From Nocardia flavorosea NBRC 108225 (GTDB taxonomy: Bacteria > Actinomycetota > Actinomycetes > Mycobacteriales > Mycobacteriaceae), in the NCBI RefSeq assembly GCF_001613385.1, contig NZ_BDCG01000019.1, positions 124,001 to 188,000 of the forward strand: 64,000 nt of DNA, given 5' to 3'. The translations under genes and the position numbers were made by a program. Every line of letters begins with the position of its first letter. The stretch's first letter is position 1. The notes below the pieces were generated by a model. It was given only the letters and a program-made list of their open reading frames with translations, ran no database searches and was not told the DNA's origin. Shown here in pieces: positions 54,293-63,345 of the stretch.

Positions 54293-55681
54293 TTGTCCGC
54301 AACACTCGCCAAAGGCCAGAACGGTCCACTGGCCACTAATGACGTGGTGATTTCGATTCAATTGGCCGCTCCGGCCGATCTGTCCGCACTATTGGTCACC
54401 GAGCAGGGCAAAGTCCGGTCCGACGCCGATTTCGTGTTCTACAACCAGCCCAGCGGGCCAGGGGTGGACCTGCGGCCCGGACAGGCCGGTCAGCCGGCCG
54501 CGCTGGTCGTGAACCTCGCGGCGGTACCCGCCGATATCGCGCAGGTGCGAGCGGTGATCACTCTCGACGATCCGAATACCAATTTCGGTCAGTTCGCGCC
54601 GCCGGTCGCCTATGTCTCCGATCAGTCCGGAGCCCAGCTGTTCGAGTACCGGATCGACGGCCTGGCCAGCGAGTCGATCGTGATCGCGCTCGAACTGTAT
54701 CGACGGCAGGGTGCTTGGAAGGTACGCGCGGTCGGCCAGGGCTACGCCGGTGGTTTCGCGGCGCTGGTCACCGACCACGGTGTCACGGTGGACGATTCGG
54801 CCGCGCAGACACAGGCCGCGCCCCCGCAGGCGGCGCCCGCCCCGCCGCCGCAGCCGGCGCCGGCGCCGACACCCCCGCAGGCCCCGATGCCTCCGCCGCA
54901 GGCCCCGATGCCTCCGCCGCAGGCCCCGCCTGCCTACCCGCCCCAGCAGCCGCCGCCCACCGCGCCCTATCCGCCGCAGGGCGGGGGCTATCCGCCGCCG
55001 CCCGGTCCGGGGTATCAGCAGCCGTCGGCGCCCGGCCCGGGCTATCAGCAGCCGTCGGCGCCGCCGCAGCAGCCGTCCGGCGAGATCAGCCTGAGCAAAA
55101 CCGGTCCGGTGAGCCTGCAGAAGGGACAGCGGGTCAGCCTCCGCAAGGAAGACGGCGCCGCGCTCACCTTCGTGAAGATGGGCCTGGGCTGGGATCCGGT
55201 GCAGCAGCGCGGATTGTTCGGTAGCCGCACCGTGGATATCGACCTGGACGCCTCGGTGGTGATGTTCGCCGATATGAACCCCGTCGATGTGGCCTACTAC
55301 GGTCAGCTCACCTCGAAGGACGGTTCGATCCGTCATCAGGGCGACAACCTCACCGGTGAGGGCGCCGGCGACGACGAGGTGATCCTGGTCGACCTCATGC
55401 GCATACCGGCGCATGTCAACAGCATGGTGTTCATCGTGACCTCTTATAAGGGCCACACCTTCGGCCAGGTACAGAATGCCTTCTGCCGGTTGATCGACGG
55501 CGCGAACAACGCCGAACTGGCGCGGTACTCGCTCACCGGCGGCACCCCGACCACGGCCATGGCCATGGCGAAGCTGTTCCGGGTCGGCACCGACTGGAAG
55601 ATGCAGGCCATCGGTGAAGGCTTCAACGCCAAACACCCGGGCGAGGCCATTCCGCAGCTGGGCCGGTTCCTGCAGGCATGA
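54293..55681 (+). CDS. double TerD-domain protein with Pro-rich linker
   Basis: The TTG at 54293 has GAAGGG upstream and gives 462 residues (SATLAKGQNGPL). Residues about 1-165 are a first TerD domain lacking the acidic calcium loops. Residues 168-262 form a Pro/Gln linker with PPPQAPM and PGPGYQQPSA repeats. Residues about 263-462 are a second TerD domain (GEISLSKTGPVSL) with complete loops IDLDASVV and GDNLTGEGAGDDEV. Its stop overlaps the next start (ATGA). Confidence 0.87.
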   Translation: MSATLAKGQNGPLATNDVVISIQLAAPADLSALLVTEQGKVRSDADFVFYNQPSGPGVDLRPGQAGQPAALVVNLAAVPADIAQVRAVITLDDPNTNFGQFAPPVAYVSDQSGAQLFEYRIDGLASESIVIALELYRRQGAWKVRAVGQGYAGGFAALVTDHGVTVDDSAAQTQAAPPQAAPAPPPQPAPAPTPPQAPMPPPQAPMPPPQAPPAYPPQQPPPTAPYPPQGGGYPPPPGPGYQQPSAPGPGYQQPSAPPQQPSGEISLSKTGPVSLQKGQRVSLRKEDGAALTFVKMGLGWDPVQQRGLFGSRTVDIDLDASVVMFADMNPVDVAYYGQLTSKDGSIRHQGDNLTGEGAGDDEVILVDLMRIPAHVNSMVFIVTSYKGHTFGQVQNAFCRLIDGANNAELARYSLTGGTPTTAMAMAKLFRVGTDWKMQAIGEGFNAKHPGEAIPQLGRFLQA

Positions 55682-57261
55682 GTGGTAGCGGGGGACAGGA
55701 TATGAAGGTTTTGCAGGCGGGACAGAACATCGCCCTCGACGGCGGTGTGTCCCGCTTCCAGGTGCACGCGGCGGTGCCGCTGACCGTTTCGGCGCTGGTG
55801 GTGGCCACGGACCTACGGGTGAAAACGGCTGCGGATGTCCTTGTTCCGGAACGCCCTACGGGGCAGGGCGTGCAGATCGATGCGGCGGCCACCGCGGTGG
55901 TGGTCACTCTCGCGGAGGTGCGAGCCGACGCCCAGGCGGTGCTGTTGACCGCTTCGGCCCCCGGTGTGCCGGGCGTGGTCACCGCGCGTCTCTCCGAAAA
56001 CGACACGCCGGTCGCCGAATTCGTGATCACCCCGCAGGCCGGGGAAACCGCGCTGATCTGCTTCGAACTGTATCGGCGCGGTACGGGTTGGAGACTGCGC
56101 GCGCTCGGGCAGGGATATGCGGGTGGTATCGCCGAGCTCCTGCGCGCGCACGGCGCCCAGGACTATGTGACAGCGGTACCGCCCGCGGCCGCCACTACCA
56201 CCGTTGTCGGTGGTATGGACACCTCGGCTTCCGCCCCGCCCGCGCCCACCGAGGGGTCTCCGTTGGAGGTGGGTCACGGGCTGGAGCGACTGTGGATGAT
56301 CTTCGAAGACGCCGCCCGATCGGCCGCCGCCCTCGAATCGGCCCGCGACTACGCGGCGCAACGGCTCGACCAGGAACTGTCCGCGGCGGTTTCGGATCCG
56401 GCGACCCGCAACACCCCCGCCGCCGATGCCGCACGCACGGCCGCACAGGGCCGCTACGACGAACTCACCGCCACCGCCGAGAACAGTCATCAGCGCGACA
56501 GTGCCCAACTGCAACGGGAACTCGCCGAGGCGGACGCGGTACTACCCGCCGCGCTGGCATCGTGGAATTCGCCGGCCTGGGATCACCCGGCGGCGCCTGC
56601 CGACGGCATCCGGCTCGGTGAGCTCTATGCGCTGGACCGCAGCGCACTGCGGATCCCGTACTGTGTGCCGGTCCCGCTGAACCGGCCGCTGTGGGTGGAT
56701 ACCGAATCGTCCGCCGCGGTGGCCCCGGTGATCGGCGCACTGTTGGCCCGCTTGCTACGGGCCGCGCCGGGCCGTCGCACGATCGTCGACATCATCGACC
56801 TCACCGGAGCGTTCACCGGTTTCACGGGAATGCTGGCGCCGGTACTGGCAGGACCACCGATCAACGATCACGCCGATATCTCGCCACGGCTGCAACAACT
56901 CGTGGACGCCGCCGAACTCGCCGAAATGGCGTACAACTCGGGGCAGGGCGTACCGCCGGCCGAGCATCGCATTCTGCTGGCGGCGGATTTCCCGCACGGC
57001 TACCAGTCTGCGGACGCGCAGCGCTTGGCCGCACTACTGGCGCGCGGCGACCTGATCGGGCTGTCCACCGTGATCGTCGGCACCGCCGAAACCGACTCCC
57101 ACGACAACATGGTGGCCACGCTCTCCCGGGCCTGCCGGCATCTGCCGACGATCGCCGGAACCCCGCTGTTCGATCCGTGGACCAACAACGCCTGGCAGCT
57201 GGACCTGGACATGCTGCCGCACGAACCGGAACAACAGGCAAGGATCCTGCGCGCGAGCTGA
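55678..57261 (+). CDS. TerD domain fused to a P-loop-like (FtsK/HerA-type) domain lacking Walker A
   Basis: The product has 527 residues. Residues about 9-165 are a TerD domain without calcium loops (ICFELYRRGTGWRLRALGQGYAGG is its end). Residues about 205-300 are coiled coil. From about 305 on it resembles FtsK/HerA-like ATPases: VPVPLNRPLWVDTESSAAV lies where the GxxGxGKS loop would be but has no GK(S/T), IVDIIDLTGAFTGF follows, and ILLAADFPHGYQ is a Walker B-like strand. It probably no longer hydrolyses ATP. It is translated together with the double TerD protein. Confidence 0.75.
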   Translation: MSGSGGQDMKVLQAGQNIALDGGVSRFQVHAAVPLTVSALVVATDLRVKTAADVLVPERPTGQGVQIDAAATAVVVTLAEVRADAQAVLLTASAPGVPGVVTARLSENDTPVAEFVITPQAGETALICFELYRRGTGWRLRALGQGYAGGIAELLRAHGAQDYVTAVPPAAATTTVVGGMDTSASAPPAPTEGSPLEVGHGLERLWMIFEDAARSAAALESARDYAAQRLDQELSAAVSDPATRNTPAADAARTAAQGRYDELTATAENSHQRDSAQLQRELAEADAVLPAALASWNSPAWDHPAAPADGIRLGELYALDRSALRIPYCVPVPLNRPLWVDTESSAAVAPVIGALLARLLRAAPGRRTIVDIIDLTGAFTGFTGMLAPVLAGPPINDHADISPRLQQLVDAAELAEMAYNSGQGVPPAEHRILLAADFPHGYQSADAQRLAALLARGDLIGLSTVIVGTAETDSHDNMVATLSRACRHLPTIAGTPLFDPWTNNAWQLDLDMLPHEPEQQARILRAS

Positions 57262-57632
57262 ACTGTCGGCATGTGGATTCGGCGGGGGAACTTTTCAGCG
57301 CCGCGCTGACCCCGGTAACCACCACTCGGTGTTCTCGGGTGGGGCCTGCGAGTGCCGCGCTGATCCGCGGCCGCTGGGACCGTTCAGTCCCGGGCGGGAG
57401 CCTGCGAAGTTCCCGATTTCGCTGGGAGAGTTGTGCGGAATGCGGATCGGCGCTGCGGCGCCTGAGCTCGCTGGGGTCCTGTTCAGGGCCGGCGCTGAGA
57501 ACGATCGGGGATGCTCCCGCGCCGGGCGCGCCCTGCGTGGCGCCGCCGGCGCGGGAGCCCGGGCAGTGCTCAGCTCGGACAGCGGCGGTGCTGTCCGTCC
57601 GGGGCCGTGGAACTGTGTACGCGGTCCCGGAA
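57262..57632. other. non-coding gap between convergent TerD-fusion and GT87 genes
   Basis: No convincing gene is seen. A short hairpin TCAGCG-CCG-CGCTGA (57295-57309) lies 34 bases after the TerD-fusion stop and could be a weak terminator. Confidence 0.45.
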
Positions 57633-59480
57633 TCAGCCCAGGCGAGCGGGCGGCCGGGGCTCGAGCGGGTGTGCGTGGGGTACCGGCTGGGGTTCGGCCG
57701 ACTTTCCCCGGCGTATTCGGCGGGGCGCTGCGGCGGCTCCCGTCCAATGGGTGTCCAGGGAGATTCGGGGGCGCAGGAACTGTGGGAGCCAGGGCAGTAG
57801 CGGATCGGGGGCTCGGTCGACCACCCCGCCGACGGGGTCGTCCAGGTAGTCGCGGCGCACCAGGTCTTCGTCCGGGCGGTAGATCTGGCGGATGATCAGC
57901 ACGCACAACCCGATCACCGCGAGATCGCGCACGAGGACGGTGCCGGTGAACCATTGCTCGGGTAGGCCTTTCCGGTCGACGCCGAGGTAGTAGAACATGC
58001 GCGGCACCCAGACCAGGGCGTCGATCGTCATCCAGGTCAGCAGTAGGCGCCGATGCGGGAACGCCAGCACGGCGATCGGCACCAGCCACAACGAGTACTG
58101 CGGGCTCCACACCTTGTTGGTCAGCAGGAAGGCCGCGATCACCAGGAAACACAACTGCGCCAGGCGCGGGCGGCGCGGTGCGGTGAGACCGATATAGGCG
58201 ATACCCAGACAGGTGGTCGCGAAAAGCAGCAACGACACCATGTTCAGGACGGCCGGTGCTTCACCGTGGCGCAGCACACCGTCGAAACCGTTCCAGTCGG
58301 TGAACGACATCACCACGTTGTAGAGCGAATCCGGGTCTGCGTGGCGGGTGGTGTTGAGCCGGAAGAACTCTCGCCAGCCCTCCGGGTACAGCCACGCAAT
58401 CGGCAGATTCACCAGCCCCCAGGTCGCCAGCGCGCCACCGGCGGTCAATCCGGCGGCACCCAGCGGGCGGGTGCCCAGCAACCGGGTCCGGGCCGGAAGT
58501 TCGGTCAGCCAGGTGCCCAGGGAATCCGCATCGCGCACATCGCGTAACCGCATCGACAGCTGACCGCGCGGAGTGCGCTGCATCGGGTCGGCGCGCAGGC
58601 AGAGCACCAGGATCGGGCCCAGCAGCAGCAGCGGATACAGTTTCGCCGCACCGCCCAAACCCAGGAGGACGCCCGCCAGCAGGGGCCGGCGCCGGGCCCA
58701 GGCCAGCAGACCACCGGCGGCGAAGGCGGTGGCGAGGAAGTCGAAGTTGGTGAAGGCATGCACGATCACCAGGGGTGAACACGCCATCAGCGCGACATCC
58801 CAGATCCGGCGCCCGGCGAGCAGCGCGGTCGCCCAGATGGTCGCCAGCCAGGCCATCGACAAACCCAGCGCGACCACATTGAAGTACAGCACCACCTGCA
58901 ATGCGCCGGGCAGCGGGCTTGCGTCCCACGTTTTGGCCACCAGCATCGAAACGTACTGGTACAGCCCGGAAAGCACCGGATACTCCATATGCCGGATCTC
59001 GGTACCGCCGCCCGGGGACTCCTCCACCCAGTACTTCTTGTACGGGAAGGCGCCCTCGTTGAGCCGTTCGGCACCGTAGAGCGGGACGGTATCGGAGTAG
59101 CACATGGCGGTGTACTGGCGGCCGTCGTTCCAGTCGAGTGACAGACCGCCGCCGGGGGTGGCGGTCTGCTGGATACAGCCGGCTTTGGCGAACCATCCGA
59201 AGGCCAGGAAGATCACCGTGAACGCCAGCAGCACCCGCACAGGAGTCCAGAAACGGGCACGGCCGATAAGCGCGTGATCGCCGACCGGACCGCCCACCAC
59301 AGTGCACAGTTGGGCGGCCATCGAATCGTTGCGGCTCGGTTTGTCCCGGGCGTCGGCCGATCGCAGGTCGGGGGCGAGCGGTGCGGGCGAATCGTACCCG
59401 CGGCCGGCATCCTGGTGGGTCGGTCCGATTCCGGGCTGGTGCCCGTCGTCCGGCCCACCCACCAGTCGCTGCTCGCTCAC
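57633..59480 (-). CDS. GT87-like polyprenol-phosphate mannosyltransferase (Rv0051-like), copy 2
   Basis: The product has 615 residues from a GTG at 59480. An ATG 53 codons in (MAAQLCTVV) would still precede the first helix. It has about twelve membrane helices. The loop after helix 1 holds MCYSDTVPLYG and MEYPVLSGLYQY, a pattern shared with copy 1 at 8626-10029. It lies downstream of the PBP gene in the same direction, as Rv0051 follows ponA1 in M. tuberculosis. It may transfer a sugar from a lipid carrier outside the membrane. Confidence 0.82.
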   Translation of the reverse strand: MSEQRLVGGPDDGHQPGIGPTHQDAGRGYDSPAPLAPDLRSADARDKPSRNDSMAAQLCTVVGGPVGDHALIGRARFWTPVRVLLAFTVIFLAFGWFAKAGCIQQTATPGGGLSLDWNDGRQYTAMCYSDTVPLYGAERLNEGAFPYKKYWVEESPGGGTEIRHMEYPVLSGLYQYVSMLVAKTWDASPLPGALQVVLYFNVVALGLSMAWLATIWATALLAGRRIWDVALMACSPLVIVHAFTNFDFLATAFAAGGLLAWARRRPLLAGVLLGLGGAAKLYPLLLLGPILVLCLRADPMQRTPRGQLSMRLRDVRDADSLGTWLTELPARTRLLGTRPLGAAGLTAGGALATWGLVNLPIAWLYPEGWREFFRLNTTRHADPDSLYNVVMSFTDWNGFDGVLRHGEAPAVLNMVSLLLFATTCLGIAYIGLTAPRRPRLAQLCFLVIAAFLLTNKVWSPQYSLWLVPIAVLAFPHRRLLLTWMTIDALVWVPRMFYYLGVDRKGLPEQWFTGTVLVRDLAVIGLCVLIIRQIYRPDEDLVRRDYLDDPVGGVVDRAPDPLLPWLPQFLRPRISLDTHWTGAAAAPRRIRRGKSAEPQPVPHAHPLEPRPPARLG

Positions 59481-59552
59481 GGCACCCGAGGTTACCTGTT
59501 GGCGGGGTCCGGCCCGGACCGAGCCGGACCCCTGAGCGTGGCGGGCCGCGTG

Positions 59553-62549
59553 TCAGCCGCCGGAATCGCCGCTGTCGGTACCACCCGTATCGGTACCGCT
59601 ATCGCCGCCGGAATCGGCTTCGCCGCCGGTATCGCTTTCGGTACCCGCGTCCGGCGCCTGAGTGACTGTCGGCGCGGTCCCCTCGGCTCCGGCGGTCGGC
59701 TGCCCGGGCATCGGACCGGGGCCGTTGCCCTGTGGCTGACCCTGCGGTTGCGTCTGGCTACGCGGATTGGGTTGCAGTCCGGGTACCGGGATGGTTATAC
59801 CGGGCAGGATCTCGACCTGGCTCGGCTCGATCACCACGGGGGGTTCGAAACTCGGCATCGTCGTGGACGGCGGAGTGAACGGGGCCGTCCACTTCGGGAC
59901 GCCCGCCTGGCCCTTGATCGGTGCGGGTTTCGGGAATTTCTCGTTGGGTGTGCCCTGGAGGGCACCGTCCATCGTGTCCTTCCAGATATCCGATGGCAGG
60001 CTCGAACCGTAGATCATCGCGCCGCCGTAGTTGCGCAGCGGCGAGTTGTCGGTGGTGCCCACCCAGACCGCCGTGGACAGCGACGGCGTGTACCCCACCA
60101 TCCACGCGTCCTTGTTCTCTCCGGTATCACCCAGCTGCGCGGTACCGGTTTTTGCGGCGGAGGGACGGCCACCGGCGAGTCCGTGGTTGCGCGAGTACGC
60201 CGCGATCGGCTCCATGGCCGCGGTCACGTTGTCGGCGACCGCCTCCGAAACCCGGCGTTCTCCGGCGACATCGCCGCGGTCCAGCAAGACCTGCCCGTCG
60301 GCAGTGACGACCTTGGTCACGAAATGCGGTTTGTGGTACATCCCGGACGCCGCCAGCGTCGCATAGGCGGAGGCCATATCCAGCGGGCGGGCCTGGTACT
60401 GGCCGAGCACGATACCGTTGTTCGGGCCCGCGCCTCCGGGTTCGGTCAGCGTGGGGCCCAGGCCCGGAAGCTCTTCCGGGATGCCCAGTTTGTGGCCCAT
60501 ATCGGCGATCTTCTGGGGGCCGTTCTGCATCTCCAGCTGCATCCGGTAGAAGCTGGTGTTCAGGGATCGTTTCAACGCTTCGGCGATGGTGCAGACCCCG
60601 CAGTCTTCGCCTTCGACGTTGGTGATCTTGATGCCGTTGACCGTGACGGGCGTGCTGTCGTACATCTGCGACAGCGGAATACCCATTTCGAGGTTCTGTG
60701 CCAGGCCGATCACCTTGAACGAGGAACCGGTTTGCAGGGCGGCATTGGCGAAGTCGTAGCCGTAGCCGTCCTCACCGCCGTAATAGGCACGTACCGCACC
60801 GGACTTCGGGTCGATCGAAGCCACCGCGGTACGTAGTTTGTCCGGTTCGCCTTCCATATTCGTCCGCGCGGCGTTCACCGCGGCCTGCTGTGCCTGGTGA
60901 TCGATCGTGGTGGTGATCTGCAGGCCGGCGGTGTTCAGCTGCTGTTCGCTGATTCCGGCCTCGGAGAGTTCGCGCAGCACCTGCGCCTTGATATGGCCCT
61001 CCGGGCCCGAGGAATCGGTTTTCTGCCCGGTCGCCGCGGACGACGAGACCACTTCGGGATAGGTCATGCCCGCGCGTTCGTTGCGGTCGAGGTTGCCGCC
61101 GGCGACCATGCCGTCGAGCACATAGTTCCAGCGGGTCTCGGCGCCTTCCGGATTCGATTCCGGGTCGAGAAGCGACGGCAACTGGATGGTCGCGGCGAGA
61201 ACGGCGCCCTCGGCGACGTTCAACTCCTGCACCGGTTTACCGAAATAGGCCTTGGCGGCCGCGTCGATACCGTAGGCGCCACGGCCGAAATAAATGGTGT
61301 TCAGGTAGGCGGTGAGGATTTCGTCCTTGCTCCACTGCCGGGCCATCTTCGCCGAGATGACCAGTTCGTGCAGCTTACGGGTGTAACTGCGTTCGTCACC
61401 GACCAGCGCGTTCTTCACGTACTGCTGGGTGATCGTCGAACCACCGCCGGCGCTTTCGCGGCCGAGCAGGTTATCGCGCGCTGCGCGGGCGAAACCGGAA
61501 ATGGAGAAACCGGGGTTGCTGTAGAAGTCGCGGTCTTCCGCGGCGATCACGGCGTTGCGCACATGCGGCGGAATCTGGTCGATCGTCACATCGGTGCGGT
61601 TGCCCTGCGGTGGAACGACGCGGGTGATCTCCGTTTCCCCGTCCTCGGCGAGGATCGTCGCGACCTGATTGGTTTTGAGATCACCCGGTTCCGGGACCGA
61701 CACCGTGGAATAGGCAACCAGGAATACCGTGCTCGGCACCACGATGGCCAGTGCCACCAGGACATAGGCGATCCGGCGCGCGATCTTCCAGCGGTTCTTG
61801 CGTTTCTGGCCGGGACCACGGCCCTCGGGGCCGCCTGGACCACCCGAACGATTCCCGCCGGGCCTCCGCGGCGGTGGGCCACCACCGGGTCCGGAACGGT
61901 TACGTGCCCGGCCCTCGGCGCCGGCGGCCCGCCGCTCCCCGGTGTTCGGCCCGGGACGGGTGGCCGCGCTGGGGCCGGCCGGGGTGCGTTCGCGCCGGGT
62001 GGCCTCTGCGGACCCGGCGGGATTCTGCATTTTCACGGTGCCCTGTTCACCGCGTTGCGGGCCCGGTGCACCCGGGCGGCCCATCCGCTGTGTCGACTGA
62101 TTGGGCGGCGGTGGGCCACCCTGCGGCGGGCGCCCGGGCAGTGGGCCGCCCGGGGGACCGGGACGCTGCGGGGGCTGCGGCCCTCGGGGCCCCGGCGGCA
62201 TACCGCCGGCGTTGGGCCCTGGACGCCGGCCGCCGGGGCCGGGACGCGGCGGGGCGACAGCCGGGTGGGGCCCGCTGTTGGCGGGTGGCCGCGGACCGGC
62301 CGGGCCCGGACGCGGGCCGCCCGCCGCCGGGCGGGGGCCGGTCGCGGGACCGGGGCGCGGACCGGGACGTGGACCACCCGGGCCGGGCGGTCGTCCACCG
62401 GGCCCCGGACGGGGAGCGTTGGCGTTCGGCACGGGACCGCGATTCGGTGACCCCGGACGCTGCTGCGGTTCCCGGCCCGGCACCGGCCCACGGGGGCCGC
62501 GACCACCGCGCGGGTCATCGCCGGATGGGGGCTCGTAGGGCGAAGTCAC
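59553..62549 (-). CDS. ponA1: bifunctional penicillin-binding protein, PonA1 type
   Basis: The product has 998 residues from the GTG at 62549, with GGAG 9 bases upstream; an in-frame TTG at 62564 is an alternative. A long cytoplasmic Pro/Gly/Arg-rich N-terminus (to about residue 255) precedes one membrane helix. The GT51 domain has IAAEDRDFYSNPGF (catalytic Glu) and GGSTITQQYVKNAL. The transpeptidase has SSFK, SLN and KTGTAQ. The tail is Pro-rich, then Gly/Asp/Ser-rich. It polymerises and cross-links peptidoglycan. Confidence 0.93.
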   Translation of the reverse strand: MTSPYEPPSGDDPRGGRGPRGPVPGREPQQRPGSPNRGPVPNANAPRPGPGGRPPGPGGPRPGPRPGPATGPRPAAGGPRPGPAGPRPPANSGPHPAVAPPRPGPGGRRPGPNAGGMPPGPRGPQPPQRPGPPGGPLPGRPPQGGPPPPNQSTQRMGRPGAPGPQRGEQGTVKMQNPAGSAEATRRERTPAGPSAATRPGPNTGERRAAGAEGRARNRSGPGGGPPPRRPGGNRSGGPGGPEGRGPGQKRKNRWKIARRIAYVLVALAIVVPSTVFLVAYSTVSVPEPGDLKTNQVATILAEDGETEITRVVPPQGNRTDVTIDQIPPHVRNAVIAAEDRDFYSNPGFSISGFARAARDNLLGRESAGGGSTITQQYVKNALVGDERSYTRKLHELVISAKMARQWSKDEILTAYLNTIYFGRGAYGIDAAAKAYFGKPVQELNVAEGAVLAATIQLPSLLDPESNPEGAETRWNYVLDGMVAGGNLDRNERAGMTYPEVVSSSAATGQKTDSSGPEGHIKAQVLRELSEAGISEQQLNTAGLQITTTIDHQAQQAAVNAARTNMEGEPDKLRTAVASIDPKSGAVRAYYGGEDGYGYDFANAALQTGSSFKVIGLAQNLEMGIPLSQMYDSTPVTVNGIKITNVEGEDCGVCTIAEALKRSLNTSFYRMQLEMQNGPQKIADMGHKLGIPEELPGLGPTLTEPGGAGPNNGIVLGQYQARPLDMASAYATLAASGMYHKPHFVTKVVTADGQVLLDRGDVAGERRVSEAVADNVTAAMEPIAAYSRNHGLAGGRPSAAKTGTAQLGDTGENKDAWMVGYTPSLSTAVWVGTTDNSPLRNYGGAMIYGSSLPSDIWKDTMDGALQGTPNEKFPKPAPIKGQAGVPKWTAPFTPPSTTMPSFEPPVVIEPSQVEILPGITIPVPGLQPNPRSQTQPQGQPQGNGPGPMPGQPTAGAEGTAPTVTQAPDAGTESDTGGEADSGGDSGTDTGGTDSGDSGG

Positions 62550-62643
62550 TGACAAGGTCTCCAAAGCTCGTATCGGTCTGATGGGCCGGTGCTCCGGTGC
62601 CCCATGGCACTCGGCGCGGACACCATCATCGGGCCGGGCGGGT

Positions 62644-63054
62644 TCATTCCGCGGCGGTGCGCCGATTCACTCGGGAACGCGACCGCCGTTGCGGCGTCTT
62701 CCCGAGTACATAGGACTGCACCAGATGATTCCAGCTGCAGGTCCGGCACACCTCGACGACATGAACCGAGAACTCTTCTCTGGACTCGGCCAGGCGCACC
62801 AGCTCTTCCGGGCTGCGCGCAGAACCCGCGATCGGCCCCAGGCCGTCGCCGTAGACCCAGGATACGAGAGTGAGTTGTTCCTTCCGGCAGATAGGGCATG
62901 TGACCTCGCTCCCCCGGCCGTGAAATTTGGCCGCACGCAGCAGGTAGGGATTGGCGTCACATACCTCGGCGACATCGACACGGCCCGCATAGACGTCAGC
63001 CAGCAGCGACTTGCGCCGGAGCGCATAGTCCACCACTTGCCGCTGAATTCGCAC
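62644..63054 (-). CDS. DUF5318 protein (Rv0049-like)
   Basis: The product has 136 residues from a GTG at 63054 (VRIQRQVVDYALRRKSLLADVYAGR). Two CxxC pairs, TCPICRKEQ and VCRTCSW, suggest a zinc-binding fold. The sequence is strongly like M. tuberculosis Rv0049, also beside ponA1. The tail is basic. The function is unknown, and linkage to the PBP gene suggests an envelope or division role. Confidence 0.9.
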   Translation of the reverse strand: MRIQRQVVDYALRRKSLLADVYAGRVDVAEVCDANPYLLRAAKFHGRGSEVTCPICRKEQLTLVSWVYGDGLGPIAGSARSPEELVRLAESREEFSVHVVEVCRTCSWNHLVQSYVLGKTPQRRSRSRVNRRTAAE

Positions 63055-63230
63055 GCCCCCAGAGTAGCCGTGTTGTATTGCTGCCGCCCACGGCCGGATT
63101 GGATCCGGGTGGACGGTCTGGTCGAGACGGCGCCGGCCATCCGCACCGGATCGACCTCCTCGGGAACCTCCGAGTGTGGCGCGAAAACGGGCGTGGGGGC
63201 GGCCGTCCGGGCGGGGTCGGCCCCCTGCAG

Positions 63231-63258
63231 AGCCATTGGCGCATTTGCGCCAATGGCT
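63231..63258. promoter_or_regulatory. 13-bp-arm perfect palindrome in a divergent promoter
   Basis: AGCCATTGGCGCA and TGCGCCAATGGCT flank TT. It lies between the DUF5318 (minus) and DUF1707 (plus) starts, so it cannot be a terminator of a neighbouring gene and is more likely an operator or a structured leader. The rest of 63055-63345 shows nothing else clear. Confidence 0.6.
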
Positions 63259-63345
63259 TCCGGGCGGTTGGGCCGTTGAGTGGCTGTCGCCACAGAAAGG
63301 AACCGAGATCGTTCCGAGAAGCCCTGCGCAACGTAGAATTCGCTG

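Noticed and set aside
54820..55080. Repeats in the Pro-rich linker as a DNA repeat array or CRISPR-like element
   Set aside because: The repeats are short codon-level PPPQAPM and PGPGYQQPSA units within one reading frame. There is no spacer structure.
61800..62540. Low-complexity GC-rich stretch as a separate gene on the plus strand
   Set aside because: It encodes the Pro/Gly/Arg-rich N-terminus of the PonA1-type protein on the minus strand. Gly-rich plus-strand frames are by-products.
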